This document shows positions 33,423-42,005 of a DNA stretch of 64,000 nucleotides, piece after piece. Under the pieces are notes generated by a model. The model was not told where the DNA came from. It ran no database searches and worked only from the letters and a program-made list of their open reading frames with translations. Where the stretch lies: the NCBI RefSeq assembly GCF_015751965.1, contig NZ_JADOVH010000007.1, positions 1 to 64,000 on the forward strand, given 5' to 3'. This stretch comes from Frigoribacterium sp. CG_9.8 (GTDB taxonomy: Bacteria > Actinomycetota > Actinomycetes > Actinomycetales > Microbacteriaceae). Each line of letters begins with the position of its first letter. Position 1 is the stretch's first letter. The position numbers were made by a program, and so were the translations under genes.

Positions 33423-35612
33423 ATGGCCGTGTGGTCGAAAATAACGAGCTCGGCGCTCGTGATTATCATCGGCGCGCTCATGAGTGTGCTCTTCATCCTC
33501 AACCAGGGAAACATCCTCCTCCAAGAGGTCGAGGAGTATCCGAGCGGTTCGACTCAGATCTACCTCTACAACGTTCCGGAGGAGCGTGCGGCCGGTGTTC
33601 TCGCAGTTTTCGGCGAGTTCAGCGAAGACCCCACGAGCGCTGTCGTCAGGGTGGACCACGAGCTGGCTGATGCCGACGGCACGCTGACCGGAATGCGCAT
33701 CGGCGTCGCGACGGCGTCCGAGGCTCCGCCGTCGCTCGCACTGAGCCTCCTCGGTACACCCCTGTTCGGCACCGGCCAGATCGAAGATCTCGTCAGCGCC
33801 GATCCCGCTGCGTCGATCGGTCTCGACGCCAACGCGGCGGATGTGATCCACGACGTTCCGGAGCTCATGTTCGCTCCGCGGATAACAGTTGTGCAGCTGG
33901 CCCGACTCGTGGAGAGTTCGGGCACGATCAACGGCACCTACCGCGTCGTGGGAGGGGGCGAGGAGCGGTTGACCCAGTTGGCCAGCGCGCTCGAACCCGT
34001 GACGGGTCTTTCTTCGGAACACATGCTCACGCCCCTCCGCGGCCAGAACACGGACAGTGGGATGACCGCGGGCCTGCTTGGCGGCTTCGTGATCGCCGCA
34101 GCACTGCTGCTGCTTCTTGTGCTCGTGTTCGAAGCTGTTCGCGCGTTCCGTGTTCTCGGAGTACATCTTCTTTTCGGACGATCACGGTGGGGGTTTGCGT
34201 TCTCGCTCTTCCGTCCCGTGGTGGTGGCTGTCGTCGTGGCGGCAGGGCTCTCGATGGTCCTCACGCTCGCGATGGCGCCGGGATATGAACTCAACCTCAC
34301 GATGCTCAGTGCGGTCTGGAGCGCCGCTATAGTCGGGGCTCTCCCCGCGCTCGGGTGCGTGGCGATCGCGGCGGTGGCACTTATCGCGATCAAACCAGTC
34401 GATGCCATCCTCGGACGCTTCTCGAAGCGACTGCTGCTCGGTGTGCTCGCAGGCTTCTATGTGGTGGCGGTGGCCGGTTTCACCCTGACGTTCGTCTATC
34501 TCGACGGCCCGATCAAGGAGGCCGGCACGCTCGCAGCTGTACGCGAATCGTGGTCGGCCGTCGCCGCTCAGCAGATCCTGTACCGCACGGACGTAGGACA
34601 GGATCAGGCGAGTTTCACCGGGCAGTCGGGTCAATACCAACGCGATTTCTACGAATGGTACAGCGCGATAGCCGACGATCCGGGCGTGAGCCTGGTCAAC
34701 ACTCAACACTTCGACCGAAGCGTGCTCAACGCGTGGTCGGGCGTCTACGCATCTGTCCCGGAACAGCCTTTCTGGTACGTCGCCGCTTCTCCGAACTACC
34801 TCGCCGCACAAGGTTTCACGGTCAACGCGGATCTCGTGGCCCGCGCACAAGCAGGCGAACGTGTGTTCCTGATCCCCGAGACGTGGGACGATTCGGCGCA
34901 AGCCGCGATGCGGGGATGGCTGACGGAGAAGAGCGACATCTCCTACGAACCGTCAATCCGCACAGCCTTCTTCGATGATCGGATCGTCAGGTTCGAGGGC
35001 TACCGTCCGGCGGAGCCACTGTTCTCGTGGAGCACCGATCCGGCCGGGCGCCAAGGCGCCACCGACGCCGTCATTCTCGTCACCACGCCGGAGAACATGG
35101 TTCCGTTCGAAAGCGAGAGCCTGGTTGCGGTCGGGTTGGAGAACAGCTACGTGAAGCTCGACGTGGACGCCGCCACGAGCTACACAAACCCGTCATACCT
35201 GGCGTCGTTCCACCTCGATGACAATCAGGTCGAGTTCCTCCCGGTCAGCGATTTCGTTGCCGGCCTCACGAAGACCATTCAATCCGTGCTGCAGCTCTTT
35301 GGTGCGGTGATTCTCTTCCTCAGCCTGTTCTGTCTGATCATGCTCGTGGCGCTCACGAAGCTGTACTCGACCACGTATCGAGAAGCCCTGGCCGTCAAGC
35401 GGATGCTTGGCTATTCATCCGTCAGCATCTTCGCACCCGCCCTCGCATTGATCGGCGTGGTTGGTGTCGTCGCCACAACAGCGGCCGCACTGTCTCTCTC
35501 AAGGAGCGCCGTCCTGGGAAACACCATCATGCTTGCGGTTCAACTCATCGTGTTCGTGTTCCTCGCACGGAGGTATTCCCGGCTGCAGCTGAGCACGACA
35601 CTCAATGAATAG
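33423..35612 (+). CDS. Bacteriocin-associated integral membrane protein (Lcn972/DUF1430 type)
   Basis: 729 residues. One N-terminal helix (about 10-28), an extracytoplasmic domain, a first helix cluster (about 225-400), a second external domain (about 400-620), and a C-terminal FtsX-like cluster ('LIMLVALTKLYSTTYREALA', 'VKRMLGYSSVSIFAPALALI'). This matches the lactococcin-972-associated permease family, which together with the downstream ATPase gives immunity and/or export. ATG chosen after a G-rich ribosome site; the upstream in-frame extension crosses the attenuator hairpin. Confidence 0.85.
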   Translation: MAVWSKITSSALVIIIGALMSVLFILNQGNILLQEVEEYPSGSTQIYLYNVPEERAAGVLAVFGEFSEDPTSAVVRVDHELADADGTLTGMRIGVATASEAPPSLALSLLGTPLFGTGQIEDLVSADPAASIGLDANAADVIHDVPELMFAPRITVVQLARLVESSGTINGTYRVVGGGEERLTQLASALEPVTGLSSEHMLTPLRGQNTDSGMTAGLLGGFVIAAALLLLLVLVFEAVRAFRVLGVHLLFGRSRWGFAFSLFRPVVVAVVVAAGLSMVLTLAMAPGYELNLTMLSAVWSAAIVGALPALGCVAIAAVALIAIKPVDAILGRFSKRLLLGVLAGFYVVAVAGFTLTFVYLDGPIKEAGTLAAVRESWSAVAAQQILYRTDVGQDQASFTGQSGQYQRDFYEWYSAIADDPGVSLVNTQHFDRSVLNAWSGVYASVPEQPFWYVAASPNYLAAQGFTVNADLVARAQAGERVFLIPETWDDSAQAAMRGWLTEKSDISYEPSIRTAFFDDRIVRFEGYRPAEPLFSWSTDPAGRQGATDAVILVTTPENMVPFESESLVAVGLENSYVKLDVDAATSYTNPSYLASFHLDDNQVEFLPVSDFVAGLTKTIQSVLQLFGAVILFLSLFCLIMLVALTKLYSTTYREALAVKRMLGYSSVSIFAPALALIGVVGVVATTAAALSLSRSAVLGNTIMLAVQLIVFVFLARRYSRLQLSTTLNE

Positions 35613-35624
35613 GACGGACCGGCT

Positions 35625-36317
35625 ATGACCACTCTTCTCGCAATCAAGGACCTGACGAAGCAGTACGGTTCGCGTACCGTTCTGGATCGGGTAGACCTCG
35701 AGGTCAGCAGCGGTGAATCGGTCGCGATCGTGGGGCCGTCCGGCTCCGGGAAATCGACGCTCCTGAACATCGTCGGACTTCTTGACAGACAAACCAGCGG
35801 CGAGGTTCGGTTCCGAGGCGCGCCTCTTCCGCGTATCAACGGCCGGGCAGCGTCGGCCCTGCGCCGCGACCACATCAACTATCTCTTCCAGTCGTTCGCC
35901 CTCATCAGCGCCTCGACGGCCATGGAGAACATCTTGATCAGTCTCCACGGCGTGAGAGGGCGGCGGCGAACGAAAGAGAACCAGATCATGGACCTGCTGG
36001 GCCGGCTCGGTCTGCAGCACGTAGCCCACGACAAAGTCATGACGCTCTCCGGAGGTGAGCGTCAACGGGTCGCTCTTGCGCGCTGCATCCTGAAACCGGG
36101 CGAGTTGATCCTTGCGGATGAGCCCACCGGAGCCCTTGACGATGCGATGACGGAGATCGCGCTCACCGAGATGCTCGACCTGCAAAAGGACTACGGCAAG
36201 ACACTGCTCGTTGTCACCCATGACCATCGGGTTGCCGACCGATGCGACCGTGTCTTCGAACTCGGCACGAGGTCGCGGCGCGATGTGCTGACCGTCGACC
36301 ACGAGCTTCAATGCTGA
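35625..36317 (+). CDS. Lactococcin 972-type ABC transporter ATP-binding protein
   Basis: 230-residue ATPase partner of the preceding membrane protein, 12 bases downstream. Walker A 'GPSGSGKSTLLNIVG', signature 'LSGGERQRVALARCIL', Walker B 'ELILADEPTGALD' and 'LLVVTHDHRVADRCDRVFEL' are intact. Closest in layout to the MacB-like ATPases that accompany Lcn972 bacteriocins. Completes the bacteriocin-immunity-export operon. Confidence 0.92.
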   Translation: MTTLLAIKDLTKQYGSRTVLDRVDLEVSSGESVAIVGPSGSGKSTLLNIVGLLDRQTSGEVRFRGAPLPRINGRAASALRRDHINYLFQSFALISASTAMENILISLHGVRGRRRTKENQIMDLLGRLGLQHVAHDKVMTLSGGERQRVALARCILKPGELILADEPTGALDDAMTEIALTEMLDLQKDYGKTLLVVTHDHRVADRCDRVFELGTRSRRDVLTVDHELQC

Positions 36318-36402
36318 CCTCCGACGTTCTCGTGTCGATCGTCATCCTTCTCTCCTCAGCTCACGCGGAGGGATGATTCTGCGCCAGGTCACGGACGGAG
36401 CC

Positions 36403-36510
36403 GCCCGGACGTGGGACGGTCACCGGACGGCTTTTCAGGTGCTCACGAGAGCGCGGTCGAGGCGCTATTTCGACAGGCCGGGCCGCCCGTAAGCGGAACG
36501 GTCAGTGGAA
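36403..36510. repeat. Dispersed intergenic repeat, long class 1, copy D
   Basis: Shares ACGGTCACCGGACGGCTTTT with the left half of copy A, then CGAGAGCGCG, CTATTTCGACAG and the right end GCCGCCCGTAAGCGGAACGG. Its last bases touch the stop of the gene at 36502. The stretch 36318-36402 holds nothing else. Confidence 0.62.
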
Positions 36511-37149
36511 CAGCTCGAGAGCTTCGCTGTACCGTTCGTTGTCGGCCCGCGTTTCCGCCGTCACAAGCAGGGCGTGCTGCCCGATCACTCGGCTGTATGT
36601 ACCCTCGCAGGGAATCACGACTACTTTGGTCATTCCGGACTGCCATGCCGGGATGACAGCGGCAAGGGTCACCCGCTCCGGTTCTTCATCCCAAGATCGG
36701 ATGTGGCGCTGGGAACTCATCTCGAACCGAGTCTGATTCCACGTCTGGTAATGGTCAGTGAAGGCCTCGTCACCGTAGCTGTTACGCCAACTCGGGCCGG
36801 AAAGCTTCTGCAACAGATCAAGGCGTTCAACGGATCCGTTCTCGGTCTGATGAAGCTGCTCAAACATGGACGGGTCGCGGATCTGGCCCGCATGCTCAAG
36901 GCACGCGAGCCACATCGAAGGCCATGCTTCCTGCCACTCAGCAGATTTATCCGACAGGAGCGTTTCGGCACCCGCGGACGTGGACGTGGAAAAATTGGAG
37001 AGGAGCGGAGGCAGATTATCTCCAGTCGGATTCAGGTTCCACGCTTGCCGAATCCACAGCAAGTCGACCAACGCATGTGGGTCATCCTCGATGGTGAGCG
37101 ACATGTCGTGTGGCCACGGATCGCCTGGAATTGGAGCAGACGAGCGCAT
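36502..37149 (-). CDS. Hypothetical protein
   Basis: 215 residues, soluble, tryptophan-rich in the middle ('QTWNQTRFEMSSQRHIRSWD'), ending with a beta-rich part ('TKVVVIPCEGTYSRVIGQHA', 'LLVTAETRADNERYSEALE'). I recognise no family. GAGGGGG lies before the ATG at 37149; the longer frame to 37485 overlaps the YefM control region on the other strand and is excluded. Reasonable codon use suggests a real gene. Confidence 0.6.
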   Translation of the reverse strand: MRSSAPIPGDPWPHDMSLTIEDDPHALVDLLWIRQAWNLNPTGDNLPPLLSNFSTSTSAGAETLLSDKSAEWQEAWPSMWLACLEHAGQIRDPSMFEQLHQTENGSVERLDLLQKLSGPSWRNSYGDEAFTDHYQTWNQTRFEMSSQRHIRSWDEEPERVTLAAVIPAWQSGMTKVVVIPCEGTYSRVIGQHALLVTAETRADNERYSEALELFH

Positions 37150-37337
37150 CGAAACCCCCTCAACGAGACTCAAAATGAGTCTCACCCAACGTACTGCGGA
37201 TAAGCAATGCGCATATGAGCCCACACGCGATTCATCGCAGCGGACGCTGTGAAGCAACCTCAGACATTCCCCCTCGCCGAACGGCTTACGCGACGATGGT
37301 GGAGCTATGGGTGCATCTTGTAGTCGCAACCAAGGTG

Positions 37338-37357
37338 ACGTACAATTTTCTGTACGT
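37338..37357. promoter_or_regulatory. YefM/YoeB operator palindrome
   Basis: ACGTACA-ATTTTC-TGTACGT, perfect 7-bp arms around six bases, 12 bases upstream of the antitoxin ATG. The core matches the TGTACA-type operator of YefM. Confidence 0.7.
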
Positions 37358-37369
37358 GAAAGGATCCCA

Positions 37370-37621
37370 ATGCGCACCATGACATATTCAGAATCCCGGG
37401 CGAAGTACGCCGAGACACTCTCAGCAGTGGTGGATGACCGAGAAGAAGTTGTTATCACTCGTGCAGGACACGAACCCGTGGTCATCGTCTCGCTCGACGA
37501 CTACGAGTCGCTCAAGGAAACCGCCTACCTACTGAAGAACCCCGCGAACGCGCGCCGCCTCCTCGGATCGATCGATCGACTCGAGGCCGGCCACGGCACG
37601 CAGCACGACCTTAACGAATGA
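37370..37621 (+). CDS. yefM: YefM-family antitoxin
   Basis: 83 residues: 'MRTMTYSESRAKYAETLSAV' is the DNA-binding head and 'VVITRAGHEPVVIVSLDDYE' the Phd/YefM core, followed by the toxin-wrapping tail. The ATG at 37370 follows AAAGGA; a second ATG three codons later is possible. Overlaps yoeB by four bases (ATGA). Together they should repress the promoter at the palindrome just upstream. Confidence 0.92.
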   Translation: MRTMTYSESRAKYAETLSAVVDDREEVVITRAGHEPVVIVSLDDYESLKETAYLLKNPANARRLLGSIDRLEAGHGTQHDLNE

Positions 37622-37878
37622 AGTTGATCTGGGACGAGGATGCCTGGGACGACTACTGCTGGTGGCAGACGCAAGACCGCAAGATTCTCAAGCGCATCAA
37701 TACGCTCCTGAGCGACGTTATTCGCAACGGCAATGAAGGCATCGGAAAACCCGAACCCCTCAAGCACGGCTTCCACGGGTATTGGTCACGTCGGATCACA
37801 GACGAACATCGCCTGATCTACAAGGTCGAGAATGACGAAGTCCGTATCGCCGGATGTCGATACCACTACGGGCGCTAA
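37618..37878 (+). CDS. yoeB: YoeB-family mRNA interferase toxin
   Basis: 86 residues, co-linear with E. coli YoeB: catalytic Glu46 ('GIGKPEP'), Arg65 ('EHRLIY') and His83 ('CRYHYGR') fall at the same positions. YoeB cleaves mRNA on the ribosome when free of YefM. Intact and coupled to the antitoxin. Confidence 0.95.
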   Translation: MKLIWDEDAWDDYCWWQTQDRKILKRINTLLSDVIRNGNEGIGKPEPLKHGFHGYWSRRITDEHRLIYKVENDEVRIAGCRYHYGR

Positions 37879-37883
37879 CGCAG

Positions 37884-37912
37884 GCCCGTTGGCGGAACCA
37901 TGACCGGGCGGT
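37884..37912. repeat. Class 1 repeat core
   Basis: GCCCGTTGGCGGAACCATGA then CCGGGCGG, directly downstream of yoeB. Confidence 0.5.
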
Positions 37913-37953
37913 TGAGGGTGGTGCTCTCGATGAGCCAACCGTAGAGTGCTGGC

Positions 37954-38616
37954 ATGACTTTGAACCCGGCCACTTCCGTGCCACCTGTGGTTTCAGCGAT
38001 GGCAGCTCAACAGGGTGAGCAGCGGACCATTGGTGCGTACCTTCCGCTGAAAGGTGCGGCATTCGTGAGGGTGATGAATCCCGTACGATCCGACGTCGCC
38101 CCGCGAGCATCGTGGGCATCGATCGCAGGCGGAGGCTTCGTTGTTGACGCGACGACCGAGTGGTACGACGTGGCGGACGATCGATCCAACGGTCGACCGG
38201 ATGAAGGGTCGCTCGATCCTGAAACGGCGCGTAGCCTGGCCAGGATCCTTCGCGCTCACACGACGACCCCCGCCGAGTGCTTCTTCCTCGTTTGGGAAGG
38301 ATACGCGGGATTTCAGGACGATCTTCGTCCCGCGGTGACGATTGAGCTCACCCCGGGCCGACCGATGTTGGTTCTCTCCGGTGACCTCGATGATGGCAGC
38401 GAATCTGTCGAAGAAACGCCACGGTCTCGCACCCCACAGTGGTGGGTCCCAGCTGACGGGGCTTGGCTGGTCGGAAACGACATCTATGGGATGAGCGTCT
38501 ATGTCGCTGGTACCGAGGATGCGATCGATCAGATCCTCGCTGACGAGACCATCGAGGCCTATCGAGCAACACCCTCAATGGGAATCATTGCGGAAGAGTT
38601 CGCGCCAGAAACCTAA
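37954..38616 (+). CDS. Hypothetical protein
   Basis: 220 residues, acidic, soluble, tryptophan-containing: 'TTPAECFFLVWEGYAGFQDD' and 'TPQWWVPADGAWLVGNDIYG' are the most distinctive stretches, ending 'ADETIEAYRATPSMGI'. It resembles conserved actinobacterial proteins of unknown function that share a W-P-D--W motif. Alone between two repeat cores; no signal peptide. Confidence 0.65.
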   Translation: MTLNPATSVPPVVSAMAAQQGEQRTIGAYLPLKGAAFVRVMNPVRSDVAPRASWASIAGGGFVVDATTEWYDVADDRSNGRPDEGSLDPETARSLARILRAHTTTPAECFFLVWEGYAGFQDDLRPAVTIELTPGRPMLVLSGDLDDGSESVEETPRSRTPQWWVPADGAWLVGNDIYGMSVYVAGTEDAIDQILADETIEAYRATPSMGIIAEEFAPET

Positions 38617-38664
38617 CTCGATCGACGCTGCCCCAGTCTTCACCCGCCGAGCATGCCGACCTCG

Positions 38665-38692
38665 TGTCAGAAGCGGAACCCTCAGCGGGAAT
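38665..38692. repeat. Class 1-like repeat core
   Basis: GTCAGAAGCGGAACCCTCAG then CGGGA; a near-match to the family right end, also seen as GTCAGAAGGGAACCCTGAGC at 32648. Confidence 0.45.
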
Positions 38693-38769
38693 GGGTTGGT
38701 GCTCACGGTCCGCCCACGACTTCGACCCTGAAGCCGGTTGAACGACGTCACGGATGAAGATCACGTTGC

Positions 38770-39099
38770 CTAATGCGAGTGGGTAATCACGGCACCCAGG
38801 ATCGCGTACGCCGCCCCGATTCCCAACGCGATAAACAACCGCCCAACGACTGAGCGAAACCACGGTACGGCGGCGATTGCGACGAACATGAGTACTCCGG
38901 CGCTAATTGTGCAACCCACAGCGATGTTCACATGGCGCGAATCGACGCCAAACCCGCCGCCGGTGCATCCACTTATCCCGCACCAAGTGAGTCCAGCCAC
39001 TGACCAAAGTGGCACCCCGAGCACGAATGCCAAAGGTACGGTCCACCACAAGTGCTTCGCCCTCGATTTGCCGCGGTCGGCGACTTTGCTGTCACTCAT
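38770..39099 (-). CDS. Small membrane protein
   Basis: 109 residues with three hydrophobic segments (about 18-36, 58-78 and 86-104) and a short charged N-terminus. No motif recognised. Its ATG is only about 20 bases from the start of the divergent HxlR gene, so the HxlR-type regulator may control it. Confidence 0.6.
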   Translation of the reverse strand: MSDSKVADRGKSRAKHLWWTVPLAFVLGVPLWSVAGLTWCGISGCTGGGFGVDSRHVNIAVGCTISAGVLMFVAIAAVPWFRSVVGRLFIALGIGAAYAILGAVITHSH

Positions 39100-39119
39100 G
39101 GCTAATCCAAGTAACCGCC

Positions 39120-39503
39120 TTGCTCGATCCCTGCGGGAATGAAGACCATCCCGACTGCGGCATTCGCGATGTGCTCAGCCGCGTGGGCGACAAATGGTCA
39201 GTCCTAGTCATCGTCGAGCTTGCCTCCGGCGTTCGACGCTTCCGCGAACTGCAACGAGCGATCGACGGAATCTCGCAACGCATGCTCACCCTCACCGTTC
39301 GCCGCCTGGAACGCGACGGCTTGGTCACGCGGACTGTCTACCCGACCGTCCCCGCACAGGTCACCTACGAACTGACCGCTACCGGGAGCAGCCTCACCCA
39401 CCTGGTGAAACAACTCGCAGATTGGTCGCTCGAACACCGCGACAGCATCGGACAGTCACGGACCGCCTACGACGCCCAGAATCCCGACCACGACATCCGC
39501 TGA
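39120..39503 (+). CDS. HxlR-family transcriptional regulator
   Basis: 127 residues: 'CGIRDVLSRVGDKWSVLVIV' followed by 'GVRRFRELQRAIDGISQRML' and 'TVRRLERDGLVTRTVYPTVP' form the HxlR winged helix. The regulator normally starts with a cysteine-containing N-terminus, here 'LDPCGNEDHPDCG'. The TTG at 39120 is the only start near the family's usual one. Divergent from the small membrane gene, its probable target. Confidence 0.85.
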   Translation: MLDPCGNEDHPDCGIRDVLSRVGDKWSVLVIVELASGVRRFRELQRAIDGISQRMLTLTVRRLERDGLVTRTVYPTVPAQVTYELTATGSSLTHLVKQLADWSLEHRDSIGQSRTAYDAQNPDHDIR

Positions 39504-39716
39504 ACGCCATTCGGTGCCTGGTCTGCGCAAATAGGCTGCGCTTGGTCTCGATTCTTCGATGCCACTCGACCATCGAGATGGCAATTGCCGCTGGTGGAAC
39601 CGTAAACGCCTATCGGGAGGTGACCTGGATCCTTGCTTGCTGGTAGGAAATTCTTACCCCTGTCGAGTGCCCACCAAGCAATGTTTCTGCACTCTTCGCC
39701 GCGGGATCTTGCAGCC

Positions 39717-40574
39717 CTATTTCTTGATCGGAGCAGTGCCGTGGCCGACTCTGGCCATGATTTCAGCGGTAAGTTGATTTTCGTTTTGCCAAAGAATGAA
39801 GGACCCCTTATTCCTGATGAGGGGCGGGCGATTGATACGATAACCGGCCCGGTCAAGGTCCACCGCGAGGCCTTTCCCGAACATTTGGAGTCGAGCCACA
39901 GCAACACAAATCAGGACAACCGACGCGGCAGCTCCTGCACATGCAGCCTCTTCCACGTTGCCCCCGCTGATGGCCGCGCAGACCAACGCAATCACAACCA
40001 GAAATGGTGACGGGGCTGCGAATATGGACAAAAGTCGTATTGATGAAAAGCGAAGCGCATAGTCGGCACCCATCAACTCCGACCATGAGGGCAGTGCTCG
40101 GCCCCCGCTTTGAATCGAATGCGTCGGGGTAGCGAGAGCCCCCCGGTCTGGAGCCATGTGGGCTGGGGGGTTTCCCTGGCTACCATCGCCGACTGCGGCA
40201 ATTGTCTCGCTAGCGATTCCGTTGCGGGTTGACCATGCTGCCAAGTCGGCCGGCGACCGTACAAAGCATGCTTCTCGCACGGGATGGCCTGCAGCTCGCA
40301 AGTCCGACGAGATGAGCGAACCAAGCCTGAGCTGAAGAGCAAACCCGACCATCACACCAACGAACGGGAGGACAAAAATCGCGATAACGAGCCATACGGG
40401 AACACCCGCCACCGCCCTGCCGACTACAAGCGCGATCGCCAAGAAAAGTGGTGAGGCAAACAAGCAATAAAGCATGGTTCGTTTGATCGGAACCAGCCTC
40501 TTCGAATACACCACACCTATCAGCGGAACCCAGGCCTGTTCAACCGCACCAGCTACGCCACGTGACCGTGTCAA
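39717..40574 (-). CDS. Hypothetical membrane protein
   Basis: 285 residues. Two hydrophobic helices near the N-terminus ('MLYCLFASPLFLAIALVVGR', 'VWLVIAIFVLPFVGVMVGFA') and two after the middle ('FLVVIALVCAAISGG', 'AAASVVLICVAVARL'), separated by a cytosolic-looking loop of about 100 residues. No known domain. The start could be at the later Met34. Flanking gap 39504-39716 holds no convincing gene. Confidence 0.5.
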   Translation of the reverse strand: MTRSRGVAGAVEQAWVPLIGVVYSKRLVPIKRTMLYCLFASPLFLAIALVVGRAVAGVPVWLVIAIFVLPFVGVMVGFALQLRLGSLISSDLRAAGHPVREACFVRSPADLAAWSTRNGIASETIAAVGDGSQGNPPAHMAPDRGALATPTHSIQSGGRALPSWSELMGADYALRFSSIRLLSIFAAPSPFLVVIALVCAAISGGNVEEAACAGAAASVVLICVAVARLQMFGKGLAVDLDRAGYRINRPPLIRNKGSFILWQNENQLTAEIMARVGHGTAPIKK

Positions 40575-41448
40575 TTACAGCCATCCCTATGACTCGATCA
40601 TTGATTGTGGCTTCACGGTACCCCACAATCAAGCCCAGAACCCAGCGGTTGCGGATAGCGGAAGAGCAAGATCAGTGCCCTGCAGTGCAGAGCCAGCGCA
40701 AAAGCTTGCCCTTGACCGTTCCTGGGTTTTATGTCGACTTTTTTTCTTGGGGTGAACCTCTTGAGATTGACGCAGGAGAGCTCAAAGATACGCGTGAGGA
40801 GCACAGAACCGGGAGTCAAGTTCACGTCAAAACCTCGACCAACAAGATGCCCGTAAGTGGGATGCTGAGCGGACACTCCCCCGCCAAGGCTGTGATTCAG
40901 ACGACGATTTCTTCGCAAGTGCCCGTTTGGGTGCCCCGGCTTTAAGCCCGATGAACGGGCCTCTTACGCGCGAGCTCGTAAATATTGTCTCGACAGCAGA
41001 CCCCTCGAAAAGTCGAACGACTCTGGACAGACGAGATCCCGATTAGCCGCCTCCACAATGCCATTGCCGTGGAGAGTGACACTCGGCGGATTTGGATGAC
41101 ACCGCACGCGACGCCATCAATCGCCACGCGGAGCGCCAACACGCGAGACGTCAAATAAGGCATTTGGCAATTTCCCAGAAAAATAACGGTTGGATAACTG
41201 GCATTCCGTTACCGGTCTGTTATATAGTTCAAGAGCAGAAGTTGTTTGCTGTGGCAGCCTCTGCTGAATGTGATTGCAGGACACTCTTGGTGCAAGGGAG
41301 AGGGTCGGTTTCTTGCCTCTGAAACCGGCCCTCAGTCCTGTTTAACGCCCGGTTTCGCACAATGGGCAGTTCTATTGGCATCCAACTTCGCCCCCGGTAG
41401 CGTGCCATCCGCCCTCCCCCTCCGTAGAGTTATATCCGGATTGGGAGG
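40575..41448. other. Gene-free stretch with one repeat core
   Basis: About 870 bases with only short, poorly supported open frames on both strands. A class 1 repeat core (GCCCGTAAGTGGGATGCTGA) sits at 40849-40876. The part 41150-41260 is relatively AT-rich and may hold the promoter side of the MarR gene. I see no tRNA, attachment site or insertion sequence. Confidence 0.5.
40849..40876. repeat. Class 1 repeat core
   Basis: GCCCGTAAGTGGGATGCTGA followed by GCGG; the last copy of the family seen in the window. Confidence 0.5.
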
Positions 41449-41454
41449 ATGTCC

Positions 41455-41895
41455 GTGAGCGACAAGGCGACGGCGGTCACCGCATGGGAGGCACTGTTCC
41501 GTGCCCAGGTCTCCGTTATGCGCCACCTCAACAGCGAATTTCCTCCGGGTGAGATTTCCCTCAACGAGTACGACGTGATGTTTAATCTGTCCCGTCAGCC
41601 GAGCAGGCAATTGCGTATGAAGGATCTCAACCAGCATGTGCTGCTCACGCAGCCCAGCGTGAGCCGGTTGGTCGATCGCCTCACCACGCGCGGGTTGCTC
41701 GCGAAGTCCCACGACGAAGATGATGCACGAGGGGTGAACGTCACCCTGACCCCGGCCGGATTCGAGCTCTTCCGCCGTGTAGCGCGCAGCCATGTGGCAT
41801 CAATCGCAGAGCGGATGGGTGCCACCCTCAGCACAGCCGAACTCGAGGTGCTCGCCGAACTCTGCAACCGATTGAGAATCGCCGAAGCGCACTAG
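41455..41895 (+). CDS. MarR-family transcriptional regulator
   Basis: 146-residue winged-helix regulator: 'EISLNEYDVMFNLSRQP', 'RMKDLNQHVLLTQPSVSRLV' recognition helix, 'DRLTTRGLLAKSHDEDDARG' wing and a C-terminal dimerisation helix. GTG at 41455 lies six bases after GGGAGG, which is a better start than the ATG abutting the site. Upstream of the photolyase on the same strand but separated by about 110 bases; whether it controls it is unknown. Confidence 0.88.
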   Translation: MSDKATAVTAWEALFRAQVSVMRHLNSEFPPGEISLNEYDVMFNLSRQPSRQLRMKDLNQHVLLTQPSVSRLVDRLTTRGLLAKSHDEDDARGVNVTLTPAGFELFRRVARSHVASIAERMGATLSTAELEVLAELCNRLRIAEAH

Positions 41896-42005
41896 CCCGG
41901 AGCCCCGGTGCGCACGACGCGCGAGCCGGTTCGAACGCCGCGCAGGGTTGTCGGGAAGCACACCGTACGGGCAATCTTCCATGGGGGTCTCGTACTGTTG
42001 GGCGT

